Shown: positions 43,998 to 53,670, counted from the stretch's first letter. The stretch is DNA of 64,000 bases from Rathayibacter caricis DSM 15933 (GCF_003044275.1 NZ_PZPL01000001.1:3162001-3226000); one strand, 5' to 3'. Notes: generated by a model from the sequence alone, not told the origin. Program-made: numbers and translations.

Positions 43998-44849
43998 TCA
44001 GTCCCCGTCTTCCACAGTGGCGCGCATGGCCGCGAGGACCTCGTCCTCGCGGGGCAGCGACGCGGCCGGATCCCCGGCCGTGAAGATCCGGACCTGGACC
44101 AGAGCCTGGTGCAGCAGCATCCCGAGCCCGGAGACGACGGGAGAGCCTCCGGCCCGCCAGCGGACGGCGAGGGGGCTCGGCCACGGCGAGTAGGCGACGT
44201 CGAAGAGCGTCGAGGCGGCGACGACGGCGTCGGGCACCGTGAGCGCTCCGGACGCGCCGCCGGGGAGCGTCGAGACGACGAGCGGATGCGGCTCCCCCGA
44301 CTCCCAGTCGTCGAACGAGCGGATGTCGAGCTCCGCGCCCAGGGCCGCCGCCACCCGGCGCAGAGGCTCGGCGCGCTGCGGTGACCGTGCGGTCACGGTG
44401 ATGCGGGTCGCCCCCCGCTCGACCGCGGCGGCGATCGCCGAGGCGGCCGTCGCTCCCGCGCCGAGGATCTCGACGCGATCGGAGGCGGGGACCCCCGCCT
44501 CGCCCAGCGCCCGGACGATCCCGGCGACGTCGGTGTTGAAGCCCCTCCGCCGGACGACGCCGGCCCCGCGCTCGAGCAGCACGGTGTTCACCGAACCGGT
44601 CGCGCGGGCGACCCGGTCCTCCTCGTCCAGCAGCGGCCGCACCGCGTGCTTCAGCGGCATCGTCAGCGAGAGCCCATGCCACCGGGCGACCGGATCGGCG
44701 AGCACGGCCGCGAGCGTCGCCTCCGTCGTCTCGAGGGCCGTGTAGCTCCAGTCGAGCCCCAGCACGCGGTACGCGGCCGCGTGCAGGGCCGGCGACTTCG
44801 AGTGCGCGATCGGCGATCCGAGGACCGCCAGGCGCGCACCCGCCGTCAC
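43998..44849 (-). CDS. aroE: Shikimate dehydrogenase
   Basis: 283 aa NADP-dependent enzyme. Shikimate-binding LGSPIAHSKSPALHAAAY, the catalytic Lys in LSLTMPLKHAV, GFNTDVAG, and the nucleotide loop ILGAGATAASAIAA. GTG start overlaps the mltG stop by 4 nt. The aroE-aroC-aroK-aroB order is standard in actinobacteria; the aroE to aroC gap is 69 nt. Confidence 0.94.
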   Translation of the reverse strand: MTAGARLAVLGSPIAHSKSPALHAAAYRVLGLDWSYTALETTEATLAAVLADPVARWHGLSLTMPLKHAVRPLLDEEDRVARATGSVNTVLLERGAGVVRRRGFNTDVAGIVRALGEAGVPASDRVEILGAGATAASAIAAAVERGATRITVTARSPQRAEPLRRVAAALGAELDIRSFDDWESGEPHPLVVSTLPGGASGALTVPDAVVAASTLFDVAYSPWPSPLAVRWRAGGSPVVSGLGMLLHQALVQVRIFTAGDPAASLPREDEVLAAMRATVEDGD

Positions 44850-46162
44850 TGGTACTCCGGGTTCGCCCGCATCCACGCCTGCCACTGGTCGACCGCGGCG
44901 TTGTGCTCGGCGTCGGTGGTCGAGTAGACCGTCTCCCCCGTCTCGAGGTTCACCGTGACGAAGTACATCCAGGTGCCCTCGGCGGGACGCAGGACGGCCT
45001 CGATCGCGACGTCGCCGGGGTTCGAGATCGGAGCGGGCGGCAGGCCGTCACGCTGGTAGGTGTTGTAGACGTTGTTCACGTCGGCGCGCTCGGCGTCGGT
45101 CGTCGACACGCGGTCCGTCGCTCCGGTGCCGTAGGCCACGGTCGCGTCGGACTGCAGCCGCCAGCCCTGGTCGAGGCGGTTCTGGAAGACGCGCGCGACC
45201 TTCGGGAAGTCCTCGGCGATCCGCGCCTCGCGCTGCACGAGCGACGCGAACACGACGACCCGGTAGCGGTCCTGCGGCGCGACCTGCGCCTCGTCCAGCG
45301 CCTGGAACATCCGCGTCACGAGCGTCTGCAGGATGTCGTGGGCGGGGGTGCTCGGATCGATGTCGTACGTCGCCGGGAAGAGGAAGCCCTCGAGGCTGGT
45401 CGCCTCGGCGGGCAGCCCGTAGGAGCCGACGTCCGCGGCGGCTGCCTGGAGCTCCTCCAGTGGGACCCCCGTGCCGTCCGCGATCAGCGGGAGGGCGCTC
45501 GCGAGAGCCGTCCCCTCCGGGATGACGAAAGTGTTCGCCAGGCGCGTCGACTCGGAGTCGAGCAGGGCGGCCAGGGCCGACTTCGCGCTCATCTCGGCCT
45601 TGAGCGAGTAGGCGCCGGGCTGGAACACGGGCTCCGGGCTCGTGGAGACGAGGAGCTCGTAGAAGGGCGCGTACGACTTGATGACCCCGTCCGCGACGAG
45701 GTTGCTCGCGATATCGCTGCCGCCGTCGCCCTGGTGGATCGTGAACACGACCTCGCTCGTGCCGGTGCCCGCGTAGTCGGCCACCTCGGGCTCGGCGAAG
45801 AGCGCCCGGACCGGCTCGACGAACATCGTCACGGCGACGGCGACGAGCGCCACGAAGACGCCGAACGCGAGGAGTCCGCCGATCAGCCCGCGACGGCTGC
45901 GGCGCGTGCGGGTCGCTCCGCCGGAGCGCTCCCGGCGACGTCGGGTCGACGCTGCCGCGTCGGGATGGGCCGGCTCCACCGCGTCGCCGCGGTCGCGGGC
46001 GACGGGCACGTCGGGGCCGGAGAAGAGGCGGTCGAGCTGATCCGCGCCGGACGACGTCGTCTCGGTCTCAGTCGAACCGGGGAGCGGTCCTCGGTTCGGA
46101 GGGAGCTGACTCGGCTGATCGGCGCCGCGGGCGTCGCGGCGGCTCGGGGGGACGTCGGTCAC
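44846..46162 (-). CDS. mltG: Endolytic murein transglycosylase MltG
   Basis: 438 aa. A long disordered, charged cytoplasmic N-terminus (about 95 residues), one transmembrane helix (LIGGLLAFGVFVALVAVAVTMF), a LysM-like region, then the YceG catalytic domain with ASLVQREA (catalytic Glu) and LQSDATVAYGTG. Cleaves nascent glycan strands at the membrane and sets strand length. The GTG start overlaps the end of ruvX by 95 nt; no internal start keeps the helix, except within the disordered part. Confidence 0.93.
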   Translation of the reverse strand: MTDVPPSRRDARGADQPSQLPPNRGPLPGSTETETTSSGADQLDRLFSGPDVPVARDRGDAVEPAHPDAAASTRRRRERSGGATRTRRSRRGLIGGLLAFGVFVALVAVAVTMFVEPVRALFAEPEVADYAGTGTSEVVFTIHQGDGGSDIASNLVADGVIKSYAPFYELLVSTSPEPVFQPGAYSLKAEMSAKSALAALLDSESTRLANTFVIPEGTALASALPLIADGTGVPLEELQAAAADVGSYGLPAEATSLEGFLFPATYDIDPSTPAHDILQTLVTRMFQALDEAQVAPQDRYRVVVFASLVQREARIAEDFPKVARVFQNRLDQGWRLQSDATVAYGTGATDRVSTTDAERADVNNVYNTYQRDGLPPAPISNPGDVAIEAVLRPAEGTWMYFVTVNLETGETVYSTTDAEHNAAVDQWQAWMRANPEYQ

Positions 46163-46649
46163 GGGTGGGTCGTCCTTCGTTCGGTTCGAGCGGGGAGCCG
46201 GCGGGGAGACCGCTGGAGCGCTCGGAATCGATGGCGTGCTGCAGGATCACCACGGCGGCGACCTGGTCGATCACGGCGCGGGAGCCGCGGGTGTCGCGTC
46301 CGGAGCGGTGGAGGGCGCTCTGCGCCGTCACCGTCGACAGACGCTCGTCGACGAGCCGGACGGGTGCGCTCGGCACCGCCGCGGCCAGACGCGCGGCGAA
46401 CGCGCGCGCGTCGTCGGTGGAGGCCGTCTCGGCCCCCGAGAGCGACAGGGGCAGTCCGACGGTGATGCCGACCGCTCCGTGCTCCTCGGCGATCGCCGCG
46501 AGGCGCGCGATGTCCGCGTCCCCCTCGGCGTCCTTCTCGCGGGCGACGGTCTCGACCGGCACCGCGAGCAGACCGTCGGCGTCGCAGCGGGCGACACCGA
46601 TGCGGGCGCGGCCCACGTCGATGCCGAGCCGGACGCCGAACCGGTCCAT
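46068..46649 (-). CDS. ruvX: Putative pre-16S rRNA nuclease (Holliday junction resolvase-like)
   Basis: 193 aa, RNase H fold: GIDVGRARIGVA with the catalytic Asp, VGLPLSLSG, VDERLST and a final Asp in AVIDQVAAVVIL. The YqgF family trims 16S rRNA in E. coli. The enzyme fold ends near residue 148; the last about 45 residues are Pro/Arg-rich and encoded in the stretch shared with the mltG 5' end. alaS ends 2 nt upstream. Confidence 0.92.
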   Translation of the reverse strand: MDRFGVRLGIDVGRARIGVARCDADGLLAVPVETVAREKDAEGDADIARLAAIAEEHGAVGITVGLPLSLSGAETASTDDARAFAARLAAAVPSAPVRLVDERLSTVTAQSALHRSGRDTRGSRAVIDQVAAVVILQHAIDSERSSGLPAGSPLEPNEGRPTRDRRPPEPPRRPRRRSAESAPSEPRTAPRFD

Positions 46650-46651
46650 GC

Positions 46652-49309
46652 TCAGCGGGTCGCTTCCGCGACCACGGCCTCGAGGGCCGCGCCGATCGCC
46701 GAGACGTCCGAGCCTCCGCCCTGGGCCAGGTCCGGCTTGCCGCCGCCGCCGCCGCCGAGCACGCCCGCGGCCAGCTTGGCGAGCACGCCCGCCTTGGCAC
46801 CGGAGTCGCGCGCGGCCTGGTTGGTCGCGACGATCACGGCGGGCTTGCCGGAGACGTCGGCCGCGAGGGCCACGACGGCCGGCTCGGAGCCGAGGCGCTC
46901 GCGCACCGAGGTCACCAGCGAGCGGAGCTCGTCGCTCGAGCCCGCCGTGCCGACGTTCTCGGCGACGACGGTGACGCCGTTCACCCGGCGCTGGTTCGCG
47001 ACGATCGCGGGGACGCGGTCGGCGAGGGCCTTCGCCTCGAAGGCGGCGATCCTCTTCTCGGCGGCCTTGAGGCTCGCGACGAGGTCGGCGATCCGCTCGG
47101 GCAGCTGCTCGCGCGGCGTCTTCAGCGACGACGAGATCGTGCTGACGAGCGCGCGCTCGGCGGCCAGGTCCTGGAACGCTTCCCGGCCCACGAGCGACTC
47201 GACCCGGCGGTTCGTGGATCCGACGGACGACTCGCTGACCAGGCTGATCAGCCCGATCTCGGAGGAGCTCCCCACGTGGGTGCCTGCACAGAGCTCGCGC
47301 GACCAGGGGCCGCCGATGTCGACGACGCGCACGACGTCGCCGTACTTCTCGCCGAAGAGGGCCATCGCGCCGAGCGCCTTGGCCTCGTCGAGAGGCAGCT
47401 CGCGGGTGACGACCTGGAGGTTGTCGCGGATGGCGGTGTTCGCGATGTCCTCGATCTCGCTGCGGGTGTCGAGCGACAGCGCCTGGTTCCAGGAGAAGTC
47501 GAGGCGCAGGTAGCCGGCCTTGTTGTAGGAGCCGGACTGGTGCGCCTGCGGGCCGAGGACCTGGCGGAGGGCCGCGTGGATCAGGTGCGTGCCGGAGTGC
47601 GCCTGCGTCGCTCCGCGCCTCCAGTCGCGATCGACCACCGACGTGGCGGCGTCGCCGACCCCGACCTCGCCGCTCGCGACCTGGACGGTGTGGCTGATGA
47701 GCCCCTTGACGGGCTTCTGCACGTCGAGGACCTCGAGGTCGAAGCCGTTGCCGACGATGCGGCCGGCGTCGGCCTCCTGCCCGCCGGACTCGGCGTAGAG
47801 CGAGGTCGCCTCGAGGATCACCTCGGCGATGTCGCCCGCCGACGCCTTCGCCACGGACTGACCGGCCACGACGAGGCCGACGATGCGGGACTCGGTGTCG
47901 AGGACGTCGTAGCCGGTGAAGAGGGTCTCGCCGTGCGCGCGGAACGCGGCGTAGACCGAGAGGTCGGCGAGGGCCGACTTCTTCGACTTCGCATCGGCCT
48001 TGGCGCGGGCGCGCTGCGCGGACATCAGCGAGTCGAACGCCTCGCGGTCGACGCTGAGCCCGGACTCCTCGGCGATCTCGAGGGTGAGGTCGATCGGGAA
48101 GCCGAAGGTGTCGTGCAGGAGGAACGCCGTGTCGCCCGGGAGCGTCTCCGCCTCGGCCTTCCTGGTCTTGAGCACCGCGAGATCCAGGATCTCGGTACCC
48201 GCGGCGAGGGTGCGCAGGAACGCCTCCTCCTCGCCGAACGCGCTCGTCGACAGGCGCTCGTACTCCGTCTGCACCTCGGGATAGGCGGCGGCCATCGCGT
48301 CGCGCGAGGCCGCGAACAGCTCGGGGAAGACGGCGGTGTCCACGCCGAGCAGGCGCATCGCGCGCACCGTGCGGCGCATCAGGCGTCGCAGGATGTAGCC
48401 GCGCCCCTCGTTCGACGGAGTGACCCCGTCGGACAGCAGCATCAGCGAGGAGCGCACGTGGTCGGCGATGACGCGCATGCGCACGTCGTCATCGTGATCG
48501 GCGCCGTAGCGGCGGCCCGAGATCTCGGCCGCGCGGTCGAGGACCGGGCGGACCTGGTCGATCTCGTACATGTTCTCGACGCCCTGCTTGAGGAACGCGA
48601 CGCGCTCGAGCCCCATGCCGGTGTCGATGTTCTTGCGCGGCAGCTCGCCCAGGATGTCGAAGTCGACCTTGCTCGTGCCCTCGCCGCGCAGGTACTGCAT
48701 GAAGACGAGGTTCCAGATCTCGACGTAGCGGTCGTCGTCGGTGGCGGGGCCGCCGTCGATGCCGTACGCGGGTCCGCGGTCGAAGAAGATCTCGGAGCAG
48801 GGGCCGGCCGGACCGGGCTGGCCGGTGGACCAGTAGTTGGTGTCCTTGTCCAGGCGCTGGATCCGCTCGTCGGGCAGACCCGCGATCGTCTTCCACAGCG
48901 CGATGGCCTCGTCGTCGTCCTTGTAGACGGTGACCCACAGGTCCTTCTCGTCGAAGCCCAGGCCGCCGTCGCCCTCGGCGCCGGTCAGGAGCTCCCAGGC
49001 GTAGCCGATCGCCCCCTCCTTGAAGTAGTCGCCGAAGGAGAAGTTGCCGTTCATCTGGAAGAACGTGCCGTGACGCGGGGTCTTGCCGACCTCTTCGATG
49101 TCGTTGGTGCGGATGCACTTCTGCACGCTGGTCGCGCGCGGGTACGGCGCGGGGACCACTCCGGTCAGGTACGGCACGAAGGGCACCATGCCGGCGACGG
49201 TGAAGAGGAGGCTCGGGTCCTCGCTGACGAGCGAGGCGGACGGCACCACGGTGTGACCGCGGCTTCCGAAGAAGTCGAGCCAGCGGGTGCGGATTTCGGC
49301 GGTCTGCAT
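46652..49309 (-). CDS. alaS: Alanyl-tRNA synthetase
   Basis: 885 aa, complete. Class II catalytic core (motif 2 near HGTFFQMNGNFSFGDYFKEG), tRNA-recognition region, editing domain with zinc ligands HSGTHLIHAAL and CAGTHV, and a C-terminal C-Ala domain with the Gly-rich GVLGGGGGGKPDLAQGGG. ATG gives MQTAEIRTRWLDFFGSRGH, the standard start. It heads the alaS-ruvX-mltG-aroE run, which is translationally packed (gaps 2 nt or less). Confidence 0.98.
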   Translation of the reverse strand: MQTAEIRTRWLDFFGSRGHTVVPSASLVSEDPSLLFTVAGMVPFVPYLTGVVPAPYPRATSVQKCIRTNDIEEVGKTPRHGTFFQMNGNFSFGDYFKEGAIGYAWELLTGAEGDGGLGFDEKDLWVTVYKDDDEAIALWKTIAGLPDERIQRLDKDTNYWSTGQPGPAGPCSEIFFDRGPAYGIDGGPATDDDRYVEIWNLVFMQYLRGEGTSKVDFDILGELPRKNIDTGMGLERVAFLKQGVENMYEIDQVRPVLDRAAEISGRRYGADHDDDVRMRVIADHVRSSLMLLSDGVTPSNEGRGYILRRLMRRTVRAMRLLGVDTAVFPELFAASRDAMAAAYPEVQTEYERLSTSAFGEEEAFLRTLAAGTEILDLAVLKTRKAEAETLPGDTAFLLHDTFGFPIDLTLEIAEESGLSVDREAFDSLMSAQRARAKADAKSKKSALADLSVYAAFRAHGETLFTGYDVLDTESRIVGLVVAGQSVAKASAGDIAEVILEATSLYAESGGQEADAGRIVGNGFDLEVLDVQKPVKGLISHTVQVASGEVGVGDAATSVVDRDWRRGATQAHSGTHLIHAALRQVLGPQAHQSGSYNKAGYLRLDFSWNQALSLDTRSEIEDIANTAIRDNLQVVTRELPLDEAKALGAMALFGEKYGDVVRVVDIGGPWSRELCAGTHVGSSSEIGLISLVSESSVGSTNRRVESLVGREAFQDLAAERALVSTISSSLKTPREQLPERIADLVASLKAAEKRIAAFEAKALADRVPAIVANQRRVNGVTVVAENVGTAGSSDELRSLVTSVRERLGSEPAVVALAADVSGKPAVIVATNQAARDSGAKAGVLAKLAAGVLGGGGGGKPDLAQGGGSDVSAIGAALEAVVAEATR

Positions 49310-49376
49310 GGGTTCCGTTACGTGTTCGGTCGGTGTCGACGCGGGAGTGGCCGGACGGCCGGGAGTGCGGGCGGGA

Positions 49377-49568
49377 TCAGCCCTCGCCGATGGCGGCCTT
49401 CAGCTCGGCCTCCCGCTGGTGGTAGCCCTCGGAGACGGCGTCTCCGAGCTCCTTCGCCTTCCGGTTGATGTCCTCGAAGAGGCGGGCGCCGGCCCTCGTG
49501 CGGGCGACCTGGTGCGCGAGCGCGAAGCCGAGGCCGATCCCGACGACGACCAGGACGAGGTTCTTCAC
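49377..49568 (-). CDS. Small single-helix protein of unknown function
   Basis: 63 aa: N-terminal hydrophobic helix (NLVLVVVGIGLGFALAHQV) then an amphipathic charged helix (ARLFEDINRKAKELGDAVSEGY). GGAAGGAACC lies just before ATG. Similar small proteins (annotated DUF6167 in some actinobacteria) lie between the DUF948 gene and alaS; that label is from memory. Probably membrane-associated. Confidence 0.65.
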   Translation of the reverse strand: MKNLVLVVVGIGLGFALAHQVARTRAGARLFEDINRKAKELGDAVSEGYHQREAELKAAIGEG

Positions 49569-49650
49569 GGTGGTTCCTTCCGCGGCGGTGGGTGGCGGGC
49601 GGCGCGGCGGTGCGCGGCGACCGGATCGATTCTAGGGCGCGAGCCTGCGG

Positions 49651-50076
49651 CTATCGGGAGGAGGACCTGCGGGTGGGCTTCGAGCGCTTCGCCGCGGTCC
49701 GCCCGGCGGCCTCGCCGACCTTGTCGGCCGTCCGTCCGGCCACCAGCACCGCGCGGACGCCCGCCGTGAAGCCGGCAAGCTTGATCAGCGGCCCGCCGAT
49801 GGTCGCCGCGGTGAGGGCGACGAGGGCGTTCACGTTGCCGGTCACCTCCGCCACGTCCTTGGTGATCGTGTCGACGCGGGCGAGCTGCTGGTTGGCCTCG
49901 CGGAGCGTGGAGGCCGACTCGTCGAGGATCGGGGTGAGACCGTCGCTGGCCTGCTTGATCGCCTCGCTGGTGCTGTCGAACACGCGTCCCAGCTTCCACA
50001 GCGGGATCGCGGCGATCGCGACCAGGATCGCGAACACTCCTGCGGCGATGAGTCCTGCGATGTCTCCACCGGACAC
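49651..50076 (-). CDS. DUF948-like membrane protein
   Basis: 141 aa. One N-terminal helix (IAGLIAAGVFAILVAIAAIPLW), then a coiled-coil-prone stretch (FDSTSEAIKQASDGLTPILDESASTLREANQQL), a second hydrophobic patch near 85-110 and a basic tail rich in Lys/Arg/Ser. This fits DUF948, methyl-accepting-like linkers of unknown role. GTG start. It lies between rpsD and alaS, its usual place, 82 nt upstream of the 63-aa gene. Confidence 0.75.
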   Translation of the reverse strand: MSGGDIAGLIAAGVFAILVAIAAIPLWKLGRVFDSTSEAIKQASDGLTPILDESASTLREANQQLARVDTITKDVAEVTGNVNALVALTAATIGGPLIKLAGFTAGVRAVLVAGRTADKVGEAAGRTAAKRSKPTRRSSSR

Positions 50077-50193
50077 GGTGACCTCCGTTCGGCGCCGCCC
50101 GATTGCGGCACTCCAGCCTAGCGACGAGGCGCGGGCCGGGCCGGCAGGAGCACCGGCCGGGCGTGCGCTCCGGCCGATGCGCCCCCGGGACGG

Positions 50194-50226
50194 CAGAAGG
50201 CCCCGGCGGTGAGCCGGGGCCTTCTG
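50194..50226 (-). terminator. Rho-independent terminator of rpsD
   Basis: Perfect 14-bp stem CAGAAGGCCCCGGC and its complement with a 5-nt loop, 33 nt past the rpsD stop. Read on the minus strand the 3' arm ends CCTTCTG, a weak T-rich end. Confidence 0.8.
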
Positions 50227-50259
50227 GGACGTCGGTCGAGCGACCGGGTCAGGAGTGGA

Positions 50260-50889
50260 TCAGCGGGCGGCGTAGTACTCGACGACCAGCTGGACCTCGC
50301 AGGTCACGGGAACCTCGGCGCGCTTCGGACGGCGCAGCAGCGTCGCCTGGAGCTTGTCGATCTCGACCTCGAGGTAGCCCGGGGTCTTGGGGAGCACGTC
50401 GACGTGTCCACCGGCGGCGGCGACCTGGAAGGGCTCGGTGCCCTCGGAGCGCTGCTTGACGTGGATGACCTGGCCCGGCTTCACGCGGAAGGAGGGACGG
50501 TCGACGGTCTTGCCGTCGACGAGGATGTGACGGTGGGTCACGAACTGGCGGGCCTGCGCCGTGGTGCGGGCGAAGCCGGAGCGCAGGACGAGGGCGTCGA
50601 GGCGCATCTCGAGGAGCTCGACCAGGTTCTCACCGGTCAGGCCCTGGGTGCGGCGGGCCTCGCCGAAGGCGATGCGGAGCTGCTTCTCGCGGATGCCGTA
50701 CTGGGCGCGCAGACGCTGCTTCTCACGCAGGCGGACCGCGTAGTCGGAGTCGGCCTTGCGCTTCGAGCGGCCGTGCTCACCGGGAGCGTAGGGACGCTTC
50801 TCGAGGTAGCGGGCGGCCTTCGGGGTCAGCGGGATGCCGAGGGCGCGCGAGAGGCGCGTCTTCGAGCGTGAACGGGAGGTGGTCGACAC
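50260..50889 (-). CDS. rpsD: 30S ribosomal protein S4
   Basis: 209 aa, long form. N-terminal KTRLSRALGIPLTPKAARYLEKRPYAPGEHG, then the S4 RNA-binding fold LEMRLDALVLRSGFARTTAQARQFVTHRHILVDG. It has no zinc-finger cysteines in the N-terminal region, so it is the zinc-independent type. Own terminator downstream and 270 nt of leader upstream suggest a single-gene transcript; S4 autoregulation is possible but no pseudoknot was identified. Confidence 0.97.
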   Translation of the reverse strand: MSTTSRSRSKTRLSRALGIPLTPKAARYLEKRPYAPGEHGRSKRKADSDYAVRLREKQRLRAQYGIREKQLRIAFGEARRTQGLTGENLVELLEMRLDALVLRSGFARTTAQARQFVTHRHILVDGKTVDRPSFRVKPGQVIHVKQRSEGTEPFQVAAAGGHVDVLPKTPGYLEVEIDKLQATLLRRPKRAEVPVTCEVQLVVEYYAAR

Positions 50890-51122
50890 TGTGGTCCTTC
50901 CAAGGTCTGAGAGGTTCGGTCGCAGCTCTCGCCGACGTGCTCCGGGTGGAGCGCGGGCGCCGTGGTCGTGTCCGCTCGCGGGTGCGTGCGGAAGGGTGAC
51001 CGCGGTGACGAGCTGCGCGATTCAGAGGGATGCGCTGCTCCGCTCGGCTACAGAGCGGTGGGCAACCGGAGAAGACTATCACGGAGGAGCCGCGTTCCTC
51101 AGCCCTGCGCGGTCTCCGCCCG

Positions 51123-51142
51123 GATCGGCTTCGGCGCCGATC
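51123..51142 (-). terminator. Possible terminator after rarA
   Basis: GATCGGC-TTCGGC-GCCGATC, a 7-bp stem 18 nt past the rarA stop, without a T run. It separates rarA from the rpsD leader. Confidence 0.45.
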
Positions 51143-51159
51143 GGCCTTCACTCGGTTGC

Positions 51160-52584
51160 TCAGGAGCCCCGGATGATCCTCATCAGCTTCGACAGCCGAG
51201 CCGAGACGTCCCGCTCGTTGCCGTGCTCGGTCGGCTCGTAGTACCGGGCGCGGTCGAGCGAGTCCGGCAGGTACTGCTGCTGCAGGACGCCCAGGTCGGC
51301 GTCGTGCGGGTAGCGGTAGCCCTTCCCGTGGCCGAGCCGCTTGGCGCCCGGGTAGTGCGCGTCGCGCAGGTGCGGCGGCACCCGGCCCGCCTTGCCCGCG
51401 CGCACGTCGGCGATGGCCGCGTCGAGCGCGGTGTAGGACGCGTTCGACTTGGGAGCGGTCGCGAGGTGCACGACGGCCTGGGCGAGCGGGATCCGCCCCT
51501 CCGGCATGCCGATGAGCTGGACGGCGTCGGCGGCCGCCACGGCGATGACCAGGGCCTGCGGGTCGGCCATGCCGATGTCCTCGGAGGCCGAGACGATGAT
51601 GCGCCGGGCGATGAACCGCGGATCCTCCCCCGCTTCGATCATCCGGGCGAGGTAGTGCAGTGCCGCATCGACGTCGGAGCCGCGGATCGACTTGATGAAC
51701 GCGCTGATGACGTCGTAGTGCTCGTCGCCGTTGCGGTCGTAGCGCAGCAGCGCCCGGTCGACCGCGCGGGCGACGACCTCGGTCGTGATGAGCGGGAGCT
51801 CGGGCTCCGGGGCCGGGGCGTCGTCCTCGACGGGGACGTCGTCGTCCTCGTCGTCCTCCTCGTCGGAGTCGGACGCGCGCGCGGCCCGGTCCGCCTCCCT
51901 CGCATCGGAGCGCGCGGACGTCGCCGCCGCCTCGAGCGCCGTCAGCGCGCGGCGCGCGTCGCCCGAGGCCAGCCGGACGATGCTCGCCCGGGCCTCGGGA
52001 TCGAGGGCGACGGTGCCACGCAGCCCGCGCTCGTCGACGAGGGCGCGATCGACCAGGATCCCGAGGTCGTCGTCGCTCAGCGGCTCGAGGGTGAGCAGGA
52101 GCGAGCGCGACAGCAGGGGCGCGATCACCGAGAACGACGGGTTCTCGGTCGTCGCGGCGATCAGGATGACCCAGCCGTTCTCGACCCCCGGCAGCAGCGC
52201 GTCCTGCTGCGCCTTGGTGAAGCGGTGGATCTCGTCGAGGAACAGGACCGTCGAGGTGCCGTACAGATCGCGCGTGGAGAGCGCCTCCTCCATCACCTGC
52301 CGCACGTCCTTCACTCCGGCCGTGACCGCCGACAGCTCGACGAACCGCCGCCCGCTCGAGTGCGCCACGGCCTGCGCGAGCGTCGTCTTGCCGGTGCCCG
52401 GCGGCCCCCACAGGATGACCGACACGGCGCCGCGCTCCCCCGTGGTGTCGGCGGCGAGGGCGACGAGGGGCGAGCCCCGCGTCAGCAGGTGGCGCTGCCC
52501 GGCGACCTCGTCGAGGCTGCGCGGGCGCATCCGCACGGCGAGCGGAGTCGCCCCCGAGCGGAGTCCTGCCTGCTGCATGGTCAT
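51160..52584 (-). CDS. rarA: Replication-associated recombination protein A (MgsA/RarA AAA+ ATPase)
   Basis: 474 aa clamp-loader-like ATPase acting at stalled forks. Walker [14 protein letters not shown] (residues 59-71), Walker [10 protein letters not shown], sensor 1 AATTENPSF, then the C-terminal tetramerisation part with [15 protein letters not shown] and [19 protein letters not shown]. Unusual: about 40 residues (224-262), mostly Asp/Glu/Ala/Pro, sit between the AAA+ lid and the C-terminal region. The ATG at 52584 or the next one 6 nt inside could be used. Single gene. Confidence 0.93.
   Translation of the reverse strand: MTMQQAGLRSGATPLAVRMRPRSLDEVAGQRHLLTRGSPLVALAADTTGERGAVSVILWGPPGTGKTTLAQAVAHSSGRRFVELSAVTAGVKDVRQVMEEALSTRDLYGTSTVLFLDEIHRFTKAQQDALLPGVENGWVILIAATTENPSFSVIAPLLSRSLLLTLEPLSDDDLGILVDRALVDERGLRGTVALDPEARASIVRLASGDARRALTALEAAATSARSDAREADRAARASDSDEEDDEDDDVPVEDDAPAPEPELPLITTEVVARAVDRALLRYDRNGDEHYDVISAFIKSIRGSDVDAALHYLARMIEAGEDPRFIARRIIVSASEDIGMADPQALVIAVAAADAVQLIGMPEGRIPLAQAVVHLATAPKSNASYTALDAAIADVRAGKAGRVPPHLRDAHYPGAKRLGHGKGYRYPHDADLGVLQQQYLPDSLDRARYYEPTEHGNERDVSARLSKLMRIIRGS
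51799..51915 (-). other. Acidic insertion inside rarA
   Basis: Encodes residues 224-262 with the run [16 protein letters not shown]. No such acidic loop is in E. coli RarA. It begins at the lid/C-terminal boundary and is predicted disordered; reading frame is kept on both sides. Confidence 0.6.
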
Positions 52585-52739
52585 GCGCACCAGCGTAACC
52601 AGGGGCTCCGACACGGGCACCGGCGCGGGCGGAGCGCCGTGTGGAGTCGCCGCGCCGATTCTCGTAGGCTCCTCTCGGTCTGCGCCTGCGCGCGGAGCGC
52701 CGCGCCGCCGGGGCGCGACCGGAGACGTCGGAGGAACAC

Positions 52740-53528
52740 GTGGCCCAGGGAAAGTCGAACGATCGCGAGGCGCGCACCCGGCTCCGGGCCTACCAGGCCC
52801 GCCAGGCCCTCCACCGCACGCGGGCGGAGCGCCGCCGACGCGACAATGTGATCGCCGCCGTGGCCGGAGTCGTCGTGATCGCCCTCGCCGTCCTCGCCCA
52901 GGTCCTCTACTTCTCCGGCGGACCGGGCACCCCCGTCGCCGAGCCGTCCGCGAGCACGAGTGCGACCCCGACCCCCGCCGCCACCGGCGAGAACACCGGC
53001 GATGTGCCCTCGGCCGACATCGCCGAGGGCCGCGACTGGACCGGTGAGATGACGATCAACACGGACGCACTGGGGATCACGCTCGCCGGCGCTGCGGCCC
53101 CGCAGGCCGTCTCCTCCTTCCTCTCCCTCGCGCAGTCGGGCTTCTACGACGGCGTCTCCTGCCACCGCCTGACCACCGAGGGCCTCTTCGTCCTCCAGTG
53201 CGGCGACCCCGACGGGGACGGCACCGGCGGACCGGGCTACAGCTACGGCCCCGTCGAGAACGCCCCGGAGGACGGGCTCTACCCCGCGGGGACCATCGCG
53301 ATGGCGCGGCAGTCGGGCAACGGCTACAGCCAGGGCAGCCAGTTCTTCGTCGTCTACGAGGACACGACCCTCCCCGCCGACGCGGCCGGCGGCTACACCG
53401 TCATCGGACAGGTGACCTCCGGGCTCGACGCCCTCGTGGCCGACGTCGTCGCGAAGGGCACCGCCGACGGATCCACCGACGGCGCGCCCGCCGAGCCGGT
53501 CGCGATCACCTCCGTCACGCTCCAGTAG
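52740..53528 (+). CDS. Membrane-anchored cyclophilin-type peptidyl-prolyl isomerase
   Basis: 262 aa. Basic N-terminus (about 37 residues), one transmembrane helix ([22 protein letters not shown]), a Ser/Thr/Pro linker, then a cyclophilin domain (about 100-262): [53 protein letters not shown]. The domain is extracytoplasmic, so it may help fold exported proteins. Compared with canonical cyclophilins the usual FHR becomes CHR. GTG start with GGAGGAAC upstream. A TAGGCT box at 52665-52670 may be its -10. Confidence 0.9.
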   Translation: MAQGKSNDREARTRLRAYQARQALHRTRAERRRRDNVIAAVAGVVVIALAVLAQVLYFSGGPGTPVAEPSASTSATPTPAATGENTGDVPSADIAEGRDWTGEMTINTDALGITLAGAAAPQAVSSFLSLAQSGFYDGVSCHRLTTEGLFVLQCGDPDGDGTGGPGYSYGPVENAPEDGLYPAGTIAMARQSGNGYSQGSQFFVVYEDTTLPADAAGGYTVIGQVTSGLDALVADVVAKGTADGSTDGAPAEPVAITSVTLQ

Positions 53529-53566
53529 ACGCGCTGAGGCCGGCCGCCGCCCACGCGGGCAGGAGC

Positions 53567-53580
53567 CGGGGGCGCCCCCG
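53567..53580 (+). terminator. GC palindrome after the cyclophilin gene
   Basis: CGGGGGCGCCCCCG is fully self-complementary, 39 nt after the stop. It may form a short terminator hairpin, but there is no T run and little loop. Confidence 0.25.
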
Positions 53581-53670
53581 TGCAATAGGCTGATCGTCAC
53601 TGCCCGTTCGCGGCCGAGCGCGGTACCCGGCCTACCGGCCGTCGAGCCCGATCGGCCACCCGACGCGACG

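Noticed and set aside
50890..51159. Possible tRNA or structured S4 leader upstream of rpsD
   Set aside because: No cloverleaf, T-loop GTTCGAATC-type motif or CCA end; no convincing S4 pseudoknot was found by eye.
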